A stretch of DNA of 64,000 nt from Micromonospora pallida (GTDB lineage: Bacteria; Actinomycetota; Actinomycetes; Mycobacteriales; Micromonosporaceae), in the NCBI RefSeq assembly GCF_900090325.1, contig NZ_FMHW01000002.1, positions 744,001-808,000 on the forward strand, read 5' to 3'. Positions 8,246 to 16,975 of this stretch are shown here, in pieces; position 1 is the stretch's first letter, and every line of letters begins with the position of its first letter. The notes below the pieces were generated by a model. It had not been told where the DNA came from, made no database searches, and saw nothing but the letters and a program-made list of their open reading frames with translations. Position numbers and translations under genes: made by a program.

Positions 8246-10144
8246 CTACCCCTGCGGCGACGGAGTATGCGCCGGTGCCGGCAGCAACCGCCCGATCAGA
8301 TCGGCCAGCACCGTCATCCCGTCCGGGCTGAGCACCGACTCCGGGTGGAACTGCACCCCGGCGAAACCTGGCCCGAGCAGCGCGTGCACCGCCCCGTCCG
8401 CGCGGTCGCGGGCCACCCGCACCGGCCCGTACGCGGTGTCCAGCCGGTCGGTGTCGGCCAGGGCGGTGAAAGTGGCGTAGAAGCCGACCCGCGCGACGTC
8501 GCCGAACAACTCCACCTCCCGCTGGAGGCCCTGGTAGGGAGCCTCGCGTCGGTGCAGTCGGAGGCCGAGCAGTCCGCACAGGAGTTGGTGCCCGAGGCAG
8601 ACCGCCAGGGTCGGCCGACCGCCGTCCAGCAGTGTGCGCAGGGTGGCGCGCAGCGCCGTCATCTTGGTGTCGTCGCCGCGTGGGTCGCCGGGGCCCGGCC
8701 CCACCACCACCAGGTCGTGGCCGTCGACCGGGCCGGGGCGGTGCCACGGGCGTACCTCGACGGCGAGGCCGAGGGCGGTGAGCTGGTGGGCGAGCATGCC
8801 GGTGAAGGTGTCCTCGCCGTCGACGAGCAGCGCCCGGTGCCGGGGCGGCGCCGCCGTCGGAGCCCGCTGGTCCAGCCAGAATCGGGCCAGCCGGTCGTTG
8901 CGGGCGGCCAGGGTGGCGCGTACCTCGGGATCGTCGGCGAGGCGGACCGGTGGCCGGGGGCCGGGCGTCGGGGCGTCCGGGCGCAGGCCCAGCGCGGCGA
9001 GCACCCCGGCGGCCTTGGCGTGCGTCTCGGCGACCTCGCCGCCCGGGGTGGAGTGGCGCACCAGCGTGGCCCCGACCGGCACCCGTAGCTCACCGTCCGG
9101 GGTGAACTCGGCGGTACGGATGAGGATCGGCGCGTCCAGGGTCTGCCGTCCGACCCCGTCCCGGCCGAGCAGGGCGAGCACCCCGGCGTAGTAGCGGCGG
9201 CCGGTGCGTTCGTGCCGGGCGATGACCCGGCAGGCGTTCTCCATCGGGCTGCCGGTGACCGTCGGCGCGAACATCGTCTCCCGCAGCACCTCGCGCACGT
9301 CCCGGGTGCTCCGGCCGGCCAACAGGTACTCGGTGTGCGCGAGGTGGGCCATCTCCCTGAGGTACGGCCCGACCACCTGGCCGCCCCGCTCGGCGACGGT
9401 GGCCATCATCTTCAGCTCCTCGTCGAGGACCATGTACAGCTCCTCGACCTCCTTGTCGTCGGCGAGGAACCGCAGCAGCGCGGCCCGGTCGGCGACCCCG
9501 CCGGGGTAGCGGAAGGTGCCGCTGATCGGGTTCATCATCACCAGCCCGTCGTCGACGCTGACGTGCCGCTCCGGGGTGGCGCCGACCAGGGTCCGGGTGC
9601 CGGTGTGCACCAGGAAGGTCCAGTACGCGCCCCGTTCGGCGACCAGCAGCCGGCGCAGCGCGGCCAGCGCGGCCCGCAGGGGTGGCCCCTGCACCCGGGC
9701 CCGCAGGGTGCGGTGGACGACGAAGTTCGCCCCCGCGCCGCGGCCGATCTCCTCGCGCAGCACCCGGTCGACGATCGCGGCGTACTCGTCGTCGTCGAGG
9801 TCGAACGCCGCCCCGGAGGTGACCACCGGGGTGTCCGGCAGGGCGCGCAGCGCCTCGGGTAGGCCGCTGCGTCTCCGTCCGGTGATCTCCAGGCACTCCA
9901 GCGGCACGCCGTCGTCGACGCAGGCGAACCCCCGTTCGGTGACCTGCCGGTACGGGACCAGGGCGAGCGTGCGGGGACCGGGGTCACCGGCGTCGGGCAG
10001 CGGGATGTCGGCGAGCCGCCCGACCGGGCGTACCGGCCCGGTGAACACCTCGAGGTGGTCGCTGCCGTCGCGACGCAGCAGCGCGAACGGCCCGGGGTCG
10101 GCGCCGGCGGACACGGCGGTGGTCAGGGCGGTGAGGTCGGTCAT
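8246..10144 (-). CDS. trpE: Anthranilate synthase, fused component I and II (TrpEG/PhzE-like)
   Basis: A 632-residue fusion of a chorismate-binding domain (about residues 100-410; PISGTFRYPGG, GSPMENACRVI) and a class I glutamine amidotransferase (about 440-630). In the amidotransferase the nucleophile lies in LAVCLGHQLLCGL and the His-Glu pair in GVQFHPESVLS. It would convert chorismate and glutamine to anthranilate, the first step of tryptophan synthesis, or to aminodeoxyisochorismate if PhzE-like. The start at 10144 is preceded by GAGGAG; a longer frame upstream lacks support. The Trp-codon leader peptide and attenuator hairpins just upstream favour a tryptophan role. The gene stands alone, with no trpB/A or phenazine genes nearby. 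Confidence 0.85.
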   Translation of the reverse strand: MTDLTALTTAVSAGADPGPFALLRRDGSDHLEVFTGPVRPVGRLADIPLPDAGDPGPRTLALVPYRQVTERGFACVDDGVPLECLEITGRRRSGLPEALRALPDTPVVTSGAAFDLDDDEYAAIVDRVLREEIGRGAGANFVVHRTLRARVQGPPLRAALAALRRLLVAERGAYWTFLVHTGTRTLVGATPERHVSVDDGLVMMNPISGTFRYPGGVADRAALLRFLADDKEVEELYMVLDEELKMMATVAERGGQVVGPYLREMAHLAHTEYLLAGRSTRDVREVLRETMFAPTVTGSPMENACRVIARHERTGRRYYAGVLALLGRDGVGRQTLDAPILIRTAEFTPDGELRVPVGATLVRHSTPGGEVAETHAKAAGVLAALGLRPDAPTPGPRPPVRLADDPEVRATLAARNDRLARFWLDQRAPTAAPPRHRALLVDGEDTFTGMLAHQLTALGLAVEVRPWHRPGPVDGHDLVVVGPGPGDPRGDDTKMTALRATLRTLLDGGRPTLAVCLGHQLLCGLLGLRLHRREAPYQGLQREVELFGDVARVGFYATFTALADTDRLDTAYGPVRVARDRADGAVHALLGPGFAGVQFHPESVLSPDGMTVLADLIGRLLPAPAHTPSPQG

Positions 10145-10161
10145 CAGAGGGTCTCCTCGGG

Positions 10162-10222
10162 CCGGTGGCCGCCCGTGGGCGGTTGGGGCCGGGAGCACCG
10201 GTGGCCGCCTCAGGGGCGGCCA
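10162..10222 (-). promoter_or_regulatory. Attenuator hairpin region of the anthranilate synthase leader
   Basis: The stem 10202-10222 (TGGCCGCC/GGCGGCCA) and a second stem at 10169-10182 lie between the leader peptide and the structural gene. The sequence read on the transcript as GGCGGCCACCGG occurs twice (10198-10209, 10162-10173). Each copy can pair instead with CCTGGTGGCCCGCC, which contains the two leader Trp codons (10261-10274). Mutually exclusive pairings of this kind are the hallmark of ribosome-mediated attenuation. The exact terminator/antiterminator assignment is inferred. Confidence 0.6.
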
Positions 10223-10233
10223 GGGTGGGGAAG

Positions 10234-10293
10234 CTACACGCGCTGGGGGACCGCCGGGTCGGCGGGCCACCAGGAGGTCAGGTGCGCGGTCAC
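10234..10293 (-). CDS. trpL: Tryptophan leader peptide (MTAHLTSWWPADPAVPQRV)
   Basis: A 19-codon reading frame ends 89 bases before the anthranilate synthase start and contains two adjacent Trp codons (positions 8-9 of the peptide, bases 10267-10272). Trp is rare, so a WW pair in such a short frame directly upstream of an anthranilate synthase gene is strong evidence for a leader peptide that senses charged tRNA-Trp. Its GTG lies 7 bases after a TAGGCT -10 box and has no Shine-Dalgarno sequence, so it is probably translated from a leaderless transcript. Actinobacterial trpE genes are known to have such Trp-rich leaders, usually with two or three Trp codons. Confidence 0.75.
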   Translation of the reverse strand: MTAHLTSWWPADPAVPQRV

Positions 10294-10300
10294 GTCCGCC

Positions 10301-10306
10301 AGCCTA
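10301..10306 (-). promoter_or_regulatory. -10 element TAGGCT for the trp leader transcript
   Basis: On the minus strand TAGGCT is followed by GGCGGAC and then the leader peptide GTG, placing the transcription start at or next to the start codon. A matching -35 box is not obvious. Confidence 0.55.
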
Positions 10307-10392
10307 CGCGGTGCCCGGCCCGGCGGGAAAGCCTCGGGGGGCGGCCGGCGGCGGGGCGTCCGTTTGCAGGCGTCAGCGGGCGGCCTGGCGGG

Positions 10393-10398
10393 TACGGT
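10393..10398 (+). promoter_or_regulatory. -10 element TACGGT, probable leaderless start
   Basis: TACGGT ends 8 bases before the ATG of the FGGY kinase, with no ribosome site between. This fits a leaderless or near-leaderless transcript. Confidence 0.45.
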
Positions 10399-10406
10399 GA
10401 CCCGCG

Positions 10407-11801
10407 ATGGACATTCTCGCTCTGGACCTGGGCACCTCGTCGGTGCGGGGGCTCGTGCTGGACGAGCGGACCGAACCGGTGCCTGGCGCGCTGGCCCGGC
10501 GCAAGATGCGGCTCGCGGTCGGCAATGACGGCACGGGCACCCTGGACGGGCCCGGCTACCTGGCCTGCCTCGTCGAGTGCCTGGACGAGTTGCAGGCCGG
10601 CGGGCACCTGCGTGATGTCGGCCTGGTCGCGGTCTCCGCGCAGTGGCACTCGGTGCTGCCGCTGGATGCCGCCGGCGAGCCGCTCGGGCCGGTGCTGACC
10701 TGGCTGGACACCCGCCCCGAGCCGCCCGCCGGCCGGTCGGGACCGGCCGACCCGGACGCCTTCCACCAGCGCACCGGCGCCTGGTGGCACCGCTGCTACT
10801 GGACGGCCCGTCTGCCGTGGCTGCGGGCCCGCACGCCGGTGGCCCGGTTCGTCGGACTGGCCGAGTACGCCCTCGGCGCGCTGCTCGGTGCGGTCCCGAT
10901 GTCCGTTTCGCAGGCGTCCGGGACCGGCCTGCTCGACCTGCGTGCCCTCGACTGGGACGCCGAGGCGTGCGAGCTGGCCGGCGTCCGGGCCGGGGAGCTG
11001 CCGGCGCTGGCCCCGGCGGGCTGGCGGGGGCGGCTGTCGCCGGAGTTCGCCCGACGCTGGCCGGGGCTGGCCGGGGCGGCGTGGAGCGAACCGGTCGGTG
11101 ACGGCGCGGCGTCGAACGTCGGGTCGGGATGTGTCGACCCGCGCCGGGCGGCGGTCACGGTCGGGACGTCCGCGGCGGTGCGGCTGATCCAGCGGGCGCC
11201 GGCGGGCGTACCGCTGCCGCCCCTGCCCGAACGGCTGTGGCGTTACCGGGTCGACCACGACCACGTGGTGACCGGTGCCGCCTACTCCTCCGGGGGCAAT
11301 CTCTTCGCCTGGGCCAAGCGGGAGCTGCGCCTGCCGGAGGGCGCGGAGCTGGACGCCGCCCTGGACCGGGTCCCGGTGGACGCCGGGGTGCCGGCTGATC
11401 CCCGGTTCGGCGGCGACCGGCCGCCCGGGCTCGCGCCGGCCGGGTCGGGGAAACTGCATGGGCTGACCTTCTCCACCACCTCGGTGGAGATGCTGGCCGG
11501 GCTGATGGCCGGGGTCTGCGCCCGGGTCGCCGGCGACCTCGCCGAGATCGAGTCCACCGTGGAGCATCCGGTGGAAGTGGTGCTCGGCGGGGGTGCGGTG
11601 ACCGCGTCGGCGTGGTGGCGGCGGGCGTTCGCCGCCGCGCTCGCACCCCGTACGGTGGGGCACCAGCCGAACCCGGAGATCGGCGCCACGGGCGCTGCCC
11701 TGGTCGCCCTCGGCCGGTTGGCCGAAGCGGCCGACCTGACGGGCATCAGCCGGACGGATGATCGACGGTCACCTTGGCCGGCAGGAGGATCACGCCCCTG
11801 A
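10407..11801 (+). CDS. FGGY family carbohydrate kinase (gluconokinase/xylulokinase-like)
   Basis: A 464-residue sugar kinase of the ASKHA superfamily that phosphorylates a pentose, hexose or sugar acid with ATP. The first phosphate loop LALDLGTSSVRGLVLD is at residues 4-19, and the second nucleotide-binding segment VTVGTSAAVRL at about 250-260. The adenosine region EVVLGGGAVTASAWWRRAFA is at about 390-409. Overall similarity looks closest to the gluconokinase branch, but the substrate is inferred. No pathway gene is adjacent, and the opposite-strand trp leader shares its upstream region. Confidence 0.82.
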   Translation: MDILALDLGTSSVRGLVLDERTEPVPGALARRKMRLAVGNDGTGTLDGPGYLACLVECLDELQAGGHLRDVGLVAVSAQWHSVLPLDAAGEPLGPVLTWLDTRPEPPAGRSGPADPDAFHQRTGAWWHRCYWTARLPWLRARTPVARFVGLAEYALGALLGAVPMSVSQASGTGLLDLRALDWDAEACELAGVRAGELPALAPAGWRGRLSPEFARRWPGLAGAAWSEPVGDGAASNVGSGCVDPRRAAVTVGTSAAVRLIQRAPAGVPLPPLPERLWRYRVDHDHVVTGAAYSSGGNLFAWAKRELRLPEGAELDAALDRVPVDAGVPADPRFGGDRPPGLAPAGSGKLHGLTFSTTSVEMLAGLMAGVCARVAGDLAEIESTVEHPVEVVLGGGAVTASAWWRRAFAAALAPRTVGHQPNPEIGATGAALVALGRLAEAADLTGISRTDDRRSPWPAGGSRP

Positions 11802-11822
11802 GTCGGTCGTCAGGCTTGACCG

Positions 11823-11850
11823 TTGACAGTATGTTCTGGCCTGGTTGGAT
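11823..11850 (+). promoter_or_regulatory. Candidate sigma-70 type promoter
   Basis: TTGACA (11823-11828), a 16-base spacer and TTGGAT (11845-11850) lie about 50 bases upstream of the sensor kinase start. The -10 match is modest. Confidence 0.35.
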
Positions 11851-11900
11851 GGACTCCGCTCCCCGGCTCGCGGCGGACGCGAGGCACCTAGGAGGCGTGT

Positions 11901-14537
11901 GTGGGGACCGGCCCGGAACCGGGGGAGAGCGTGGTGTCGAACCAGCGCCGACGCCGACTCGACGTCCGGGTGGTGCCGCCGCACCGGCGTCGATCCCCGT
12001 TCCGTCTGCGGGACTGGCGGATGGGGACCAAACTGGCCGCTGTGCTGATCATCCCGTCGGTGGCGTTCCTGGTGCTGGCGGGGGTGCAGACCCGGGGCCT
12101 GGTCGGGCAGGCCGGCGTGCTCAACGAGTTCGCCGAGCAGGTGTCGATCAGCCGGGAACTCACCGACGTGGTGCACCAGCTCCAGCAGGAACGGGACCGC
12201 TCCGCCGGTGAGTTGGCCGGACTGCGGCTGACCGGCGCGGAGACGGTGCGCAGCGACCCGGTGGCGACGTTGAAACCGTTGCAGGACGCGACGGACGCGG
12301 CGATGCAGCGGCTGCGGCGAGCCGCGGAACCCCTGGCGGACTCCGACGCGGCGTGGCGGGTGACGTACTCGGAGGTCCTGGAAGCCTACGAGCAGGTCGT
12401 CTACATCCGTTCGGCGATCGCGCCGGGGGTGCTCAGCAGCGAGACGATCCTCAGCAACTACCACCGGCTCATCGACGAGCTGCTCAACCTGCTGGCCGAG
12501 CCGTCGCCGGGACCGGACGCGCCCGCGCTCAGCGACGCGGTGCTGCGCTACGTGCAGCTCGCCCGGGTCAAGGAGCTCTCCTCCCGGATCCGGGCCCAGC
12601 TCTACGTGGCCGCCCGTGCCGGTCGGTACGGGGTGGACGACCAGGTCCTCCTGACCGACCTGCGGGCCCAGCAGCTCACCGCGCTGGGCGCCTTCCGGGT
12701 GGCGGCGACGAAGGACCAGGTCAGCCGCTACGACCAGACCTCCCGGGACCCGGCCTTCGGGGCGGCGACCCGCCTCGAGGAACAGAGCCTGCCGGTGGGC
12801 GGGGCCGACCCGGCCGTCCTGCCGGCGACCCAGTGGTGGGCGGCCAGCGAGCAGCGCCATGAGCTGCTGCGACAGGTCGAGGCCGGGGTGATCGAGGACG
12901 CGGTGGTCCAGGCGGACGAGGCGCGGGGCGCGCAACTGCGCGACACCCTGCTGGTGCTCGGCGGGATCGTCGCGGTGTTGCTGGTGGCGCTGCTGATCTC
13001 GACGCTGATCGGCCGGTCGATCGCCCGGTCCATGCGACTGGTGCGGGGACAGGCGTTGCGGATCGCCCAGCTCGAACTGCCCGAGGCCCTGGAACAGCTG
13101 CGTACGGTCACCGGCGGGGTCCCCGAGATCGAGGTCGCCCCGGCGGTGGTCCGCTCGCTGGACGAGATCGGTGAGCTGGCCGAGGCGTTCGTCGCGGTGC
13201 ACCGCAGCGCGGTCAGCGTCGCGATGGAGCAGGCGACCATGCGCCGCAACGTCAACGCCATGTTCGTCAACCTGGCCCGGCGTAGTCAGGTGCTGGTCGA
13301 GCGGCAGTTGGAGCTGCTGGACGAGCTGGAACGGGAGGAGAGCGACCCGGACCAGCTGGAGAACCTGTTCAAGCTGGACCATCTGGCCGCCCGGTTGCGC
13401 CGTAACGACGAGAGCCTGCTGGTGCTCTCCGGGGCGGACTCGCGTCGCCGGTGGAACCGGCCCATCGGGTTGGCGTCGGTGCTGCTCGCCGCCGGTGCCG
13501 AGATCGAGCAGTACCAGCGGCTGCGGCACGAGTCCGTGGCCGACCTGCACGTGGTGGGGCACGCGGTCGGGGAGCTGGTGCACCTGTTGGCCGAGCTGCT
13601 GGAGAACGCCACCGCGTTCTCGCGGCCGGAGACGGTGGTGCGGGTCAACGCCCGGGTGGTGACCTGCGGCGCGCTCATCGAGATCACCGACGAGGGGTTC
13701 GGCATGAGCCCGTCGGCGCTGGAACAGACGAACCGGCTGCTGGCCAGCCCGCCGCCGGCCGACGTGGCGGCGTCCGAACGGATGGGCCTGTTCGTGGTGG
13801 GGCACCTGGCGGCCCGGCACGACATCGAGGTGCGGCTCTGCGGTGGGCCGGAGGGGGTGACCGTCCGGGTGACGCTGCCGGCGGCGCTACTGGCGCCGGC
13901 ACCCGACCGGGACGTGCACACCCCGGCGTCGCGGCGGATGCTGACCGCCGCGGTGGCCGGCGCGGTGGGCGCGGCCCCGGTGGCCCGGCGGCCCGGGGCG
14001 GTGGGCGCGCTCCCGACGGGCCGGCGGACCGGGGCGCGGGCGCTGCCCGCCGGCTCCGCGTCGGCCACCTCGGGACCCATCGCCGGACGGGGGGAATGGC
14101 CGGTCGCAGGGCGACGCCCGGACCAGCCGGCGGGACCACGGCCGGTGCCGACGCGGGCCGAGGACGTCCTCGCCCCGGCGAATGGCACGGCGTCGGCGCC
14201 GAGCACGTGGTGGTCGCGGAAGGGGCCGCCGGCCGCCGCCTCGGGCGTGGGTACGTCAGCGCCGCCAGCCATCCCGGTGACCGGCGGGGTGAACCGGCGT
14301 GGCCTGCCGGTGCGGGTGCCGATGGCGCAGTTGGCCGCGGTGACCCAGTCGGCGCCGCCGGCCGCGCCGGCGCCCCGGCACGATCCGGACCCGGACGCGG
14401 TCGGTGGCATGCTGTCGCGGCTCTACAGCGGGGTGCGCCGGGCCGAGGCCGAGGACGACACCAGGGAGATCACCATGCCGGACGACACCCGGGAGACTCC
14501 CGCGGCCGGCGTGCGCAGCGAAGGGGAGCAAAATTGA
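11901..14537 (+). CDS. Conservon-type sensor histidine kinase (CvnA-like) with nitrate-sensing domain
   Basis: An 878-residue membrane sensor. A basic N-terminus is followed by a first helix (about residues 45-65), an extracytoplasmic sensing domain of the nitrate/nitrite-sensing type (about 70-340), a second helix (about 345-370) and a HAMP-like linker. The ATPase domain has the N-box [13 protein letters not shown] and the G-box-like DEGFGMSP. The last 240 residues are low-complexity Ala/Pro/Gly/Arg. Conservon sensors lack a normal phospho-His domain and work with roadblock and small GTPase partners. GGAGG lies just before the GTG at 11901. The stop overlaps the next start by one base, coupling it to the roadblock protein. 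Confidence 0.85.
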   Translation: MGTGPEPGESVVSNQRRRRLDVRVVPPHRRRSPFRLRDWRMGTKLAAVLIIPSVAFLVLAGVQTRGLVGQAGVLNEFAEQVSISRELTDVVHQLQQERDRSAGELAGLRLTGAETVRSDPVATLKPLQDATDAAMQRLRRAAEPLADSDAAWRVTYSEVLEAYEQVVYIRSAIAPGVLSSETILSNYHRLIDELLNLLAEPSPGPDAPALSDAVLRYVQLARVKELSSRIRAQLYVAARAGRYGVDDQVLLTDLRAQQLTALGAFRVAATKDQVSRYDQTSRDPAFGAATRLEEQSLPVGGADPAVLPATQWWAASEQRHELLRQVEAGVIEDAVVQADEARGAQLRDTLLVLGGIVAVLLVALLISTLIGRSIARSMRLVRGQALRIAQLELPEALEQLRTVTGGVPEIEVAPAVVRSLDEIGELAEAFVAVHRSAVSVAMEQATMRRNVNAMFVNLARRSQVLVERQLELLDELEREESDPDQLENLFKLDHLAARLRRNDESLLVLSGADSRRRWNRPIGLASVLLAAGAEIEQYQRLRHESVADLHVVGHAVGELVHLLAELLENATAFSRPETVVRVNARVVTCGALIEITDEGFGMSPSALEQTNRLLASPPPADVAASERMGLFVVGHLAARHDIEVRLCGGPEGVTVRVTLPAALLAPAPDRDVHTPASRRMLTAAVAGAVGAAPVARRPGAVGALPTGRRTGARALPAGSASATSGPIAGRGEWPVAGRRPDQPAGPRPVPTRAEDVLAPANGTASAPSTWWSRKGPPAAASGVGTSAPPAIPVTGGVNRRGLPVRVPMAQLAAVTQSAPPAAPAPRHDPDPDAVGGMLSRLYSGVRRAEAEDDTREITMPDDTRETPAAGVRSEGEQN

Positions 14538-14956
14538 TGACGCTGAGTCAAGAGGCTCGTGATCTGAGCTGGTTGGTCAGTGCGTTCACCGAGCGGGTGC
14601 CGGGCGTCGTGCACGCGATCGTGGTCTCGTCCGATGGGTTGTTGGTGGCGATCTCCGACCACCTGCCCCGGGACCATGCCGACAAGCTCGCCGCGGTGAC
14701 GTCCGGGCTGATGAGCATCACGGCCGGGGCGGCCCAGATGTTCGACGGCGACATCGTCAAGCAGACGGTGGTGGAGATGGGACGGGGTTACTTCCTCGTC
14801 ATGCAGATCCGCGACGGGTCGATCCTGGCCACCCTGGCGGCGGGGGACGCGGACATCGGCGTGGTGGGGTACGAGATGGCCCGGTTGGCCAAGCAGGCCG
14901 GGGAGAAGCTGACACCGGCGCTGCGGGCGGAGTTGCAGCAGGCGTTGCCGCGCTGA
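14537..14956 (+). CDS. Roadblock/LC7 domain protein (CvnB-like)
   Basis: A 139-residue roadblock/LC7 (MglB-like) protein. Members of this family dimerise and regulate small GTPases. Conserved features are [20 protein letters not shown] (residues 9-28), the core [14 protein letters not shown] and the tail [12 protein letters not shown]. In a standard conservon cvnA-cvnB is followed by cvnC (DUF742) and cvnD (a GTPase). Here the operon ends in hairpins after cvnB, so any GTPase partner must be encoded elsewhere. Translation is coupled to the sensor through a one-base overlap (TGATG). Confidence 0.9.
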   Translation: MTLSQEARDLSWLVSAFTERVPGVVHAIVVSSDGLLVAISDHLPRDHADKLAAVTSGLMSITAGAAQMFDGDIVKQTVVEMGRGYFLVMQIRDGSILATLAAGDADIGVVGYEMARLAKQAGEKLTPALRAELQQALPR

Positions 14957-14963
14957 CGAACGG

Positions 14964-14992
14964 CCGGCCGGCGTGCGCCGTACGCCGGCCGG
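14964..14992. terminator. 11-bp stem-loop after the roadblock gene
   Basis: CCGGCCGGCGT (14964-14974) pairs with ACGCCGGCCGG (14982-14992) over a 7-base loop, 8 bases after the stop codon. Confidence 0.6.
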
Positions 14993-15095
14993 TGCCGCCG
15001 CCGGACGGGTTCCGCCCGCCGATTCCCAGATCCCGATCGGGAAAACCCGTGGCGCGGCGGGACAGAAAGCCCTACGACGGAGTACCGTAGATTGC

Positions 15096-15127
15096 GGAGA
15101 GGCCGCTCCCCCCGTGGCGGCCTCTCC
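15096..15127 (+). terminator. Rho-independent type terminator with C-rich loop
   Basis: GGAGAGGCCGC (15096-15106) pairs with GCGGCCTCTCC (15117-15127), and CTTTT follows on the plus strand. The loop contains six consecutive C. About 100 bases separate it from the previous hairpin, so it may end a separate short transcript or catch read-through. Downstream, the phrase GTGCGTGCGGC recurs. Confidence 0.6.
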
Positions 15128-15211
15128 CTTTTCGTGTGTGCGGCCCCCTTTTTTTGCGTGCGGCCCACCTTTTGTGCGTGCGGCTCGGCCTCTCGTACGT
15201 GGGCCGGTGCG

Positions 15212-15928
15212 TCAGGGACGTGCGGTGTCCTCTTCGGAACCAGCCGTGTCCTCTTCCGACGGTACGAGCGGATGCCGCAGCCCCGGATGCCCGACCGGCA
15301 GCGAACGACGCACCACCAGCCAGCTCACCGCCAGCGCCGTGGCCACCAGCGGCCAGGACAGCGCCACCCGGGCCACCACCAACGCGACCACTTGGCCGCC
15401 GAGGTACAGCGGCACGAACACCGCCAACCGCAGCGCGTACGTCGCCGCCCACACCCAACTGCCCCGCCCGTACGCGCGCAGCAGCGTCGGGTCCCGCCGC
15501 CAGCGGGTGCGCTGCCCCAACGCCACCCCGACCAGCACTCCGAGCAGCGGCCAGCGCACCACGATGCTGACCGCCCAGGCCAGCGCGCTGGCTAGGTTGG
15601 CGAGCACCTGGAGCAGGAAGAAGTCGGTCGCCCGTCCGGTGCGCAGGGCGATCAGCGCGGCCACGCAGACCGCGAGCAGCCCGATCAGCACCGACCGGGG
15701 CCGGTCGCCCCGGCGTAGCCGCCAGCCGGCGACCACGGATCCGGTCAGCACCGCTGCGAGGACCCCACCCCACAGCGACTCGCCGCCCAGCAGCCAGCCC
15801 AGACCGAAGGCGAGTGGGGGCAGGGTGGCGTCCACCGCCCCCCGCCGCCCGCCGAGCAGGTCGGCCAGGGACTCCGGCTCCCGTGGCTCGGGTACGGACG
15901 GACGATCGGTCTGCGACGTACCGGCCAC
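15212..15928 (-). CDS. DUF3159 domain membrane protein
   Basis: A polytopic membrane protein of about 238 residues with five to six predicted helices. The pattern LADLLGGRRGAVDATLPPLAF near the start and ATDFFLLQVLANLAS in the middle fit the actinobacterial DUF3159 family, for which no function is known. The GTG at 15928 is preferred to one at 15934 because AGGAGG is then five bases upstream instead of touching the start codon. In actinobacteria DUF3159 genes are often near potassium transporter or RNA-related genes; here the gene is alone. Confidence 0.8.
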   Translation of the reverse strand: MAGTSQTDRPSVPEPREPESLADLLGGRRGAVDATLPPLAFGLGWLLGGESLWGGVLAAVLTGSVVAGWRLRRGDRPRSVLIGLLAVCVAALIALRTGRATDFFLLQVLANLASALAWAVSIVVRWPLLGVLVGVALGQRTRWRRDPTLLRAYGRGSWVWAATYALRLAVFVPLYLGGQVVALVVARVALSWPLVATALAVSWLVVRRSLPVGHPGLRHPLVPSEEDTAGSEEDTARP

Positions 15929-16009
15929 CGTCACCTCCTGCTCGACACCCGCCCAAACTTAACGCCGAATTGCGGTAGGGCCACCGTCCGGGCGGCCCGT
16001 GTGTGGCGT

Positions 16010-16015
16010 TACCGT
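16010..16015 (+). promoter_or_regulatory. -10 element TACCGT of a probable leaderless transcript
   Basis: TACCGT is followed by six bases and then the GTG at 16022. This decides the start in favour of 16022 over the in-frame GTG at 16001. Confidence 0.5.
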
Positions 16016-16021
16016 GTCCAG

Positions 16022-16903
16022 GTGCGAGCGTCGGCGAGGGTCTGGACCGCAGTGTGGCTGGTACTGCTGGCGGTCGTGTACGCGGTGGCACTGGTCGCGG
16101 TCTGGCGACTTGCCCTGCACACCCGGACCGGCCAGTGGCTGGACACGGTGGCGTTGACCGGCAACCGGATCGGGCAGGACCGCATCGACGAGCCGGTCGA
16201 CCGGGTGCTCAACGCGGTGTCCGTGGTGTCCCTGCTGGCGGCGACCGCGGTGATCGGGTTCATCGCGCTGCTGCGCCGCCGGATCGCCCTGGCGGTCACC
16301 GCCACCGCGCTCATCGTCGGCGCGAACGTCACCACGCAACTACTCAAAAACGGCCTCGACCGGCCGGACTACGGCATCGACCCGGAGCGGGCCGCGGTCG
16401 GCAACAGCCTGCCCAGCGGGCACGCCTGCGTGGCCGCCTCGGTGGCCGTGGCGTTGGTTCTCGTCCTGCCCCGCAAGGTCCGGGTGCTCGGGGCGTTCCT
16501 CGGGGCCGGGTACGCCGCCCTGAACGGGGTCGCCACCCTCTCGGCCGGCTGGCACCGCCCCAGTGACGCGGTCGCCGCGTTTCTGGTGGTCGGCGGCTGG
16601 GCCGCCGCCGGGGGACTGCTGCTGTTGCTCACCCAGCGGGAGCAGGCCCAGGTCGAACCGGCCGACGCGCACCGTAGGTCGGCCCTGCTCCTGGGTGTCG
16701 TCGGCCTGTTCGCGATCGTCGTCGCCGCGGTCGCGCTGGCGTGGCTGGACGGCCAGCCCACGGAACCGGTCAGCGAACTGAGCCGGCGGCCCCTCCTCGT
16801 CGGGTACGCCGGCAGCGCCGCCGGCATCGTGGGGGTCATGGCGGTGGTGATGGCGCTGGTGCTCGCCTCGGTGCACCGACTCGTGCCCCGGGTCAAGGGC
16901 TGA
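16022..16903 (+). CDS. PAP2 family phosphatase, membrane-bound
   Basis: A 293-residue membrane phosphatase of the PAP2/undecaprenyl-pyrophosphatase-like superfamily, which removes phosphate from lipid phosphates at the outer membrane face. Six or more helices are predicted. Signature parts include NSLPSGHACVAAS (about residues 125-137), with the PSGH motif, and the later catalytic GWHRPSDAVAA (about 175-185). The first motif (KxxxxxxRP) is seen as KNGLDRPD. The last third adds two more helices and a charged tail (VPRVKG). No neighbour suggests a particular lipid substrate. Confidence 0.88.
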   Translation: MRASARVWTAVWLVLLAVVYAVALVAVWRLALHTRTGQWLDTVALTGNRIGQDRIDEPVDRVLNAVSVVSLLAATAVIGFIALLRRRIALAVTATALIVGANVTTQLLKNGLDRPDYGIDPERAAVGNSLPSGHACVAASVAVALVLVLPRKVRVLGAFLGAGYAALNGVATLSAGWHRPSDAVAAFLVVGGWAAAGGLLLLLTQREQAQVEPADAHRRSALLLGVVGLFAIVVAAVALAWLDGQPTEPVSELSRRPLLVGYAGSAAGIVGVMAVVMALVLASVHRLVPRVKG

Positions 16904-16937
16904 CCACCACCGGCCCGTCCGGGGCCGTCGTCGTGGT

Positions 16938-16969
16938 GGCGCGCCGGCTCGGTGGCAGGCCGGCGCGCC
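16938..16969. terminator. 11-bp GC-rich stem-loop between converging genes
   Basis: GGCGCGCCGGC (16938-16948) pairs with GCCGGCGCGCC (16959-16969) around a 10-base loop, between the PAP2 and PEBP genes. Confidence 0.65.
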
Positions 16970-16975
16970 GGTGGG

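Noticed and set aside
15000..15130. 6C RNA gene
   Set aside because: Only one of the two expected C-rich hairpin loops is present.
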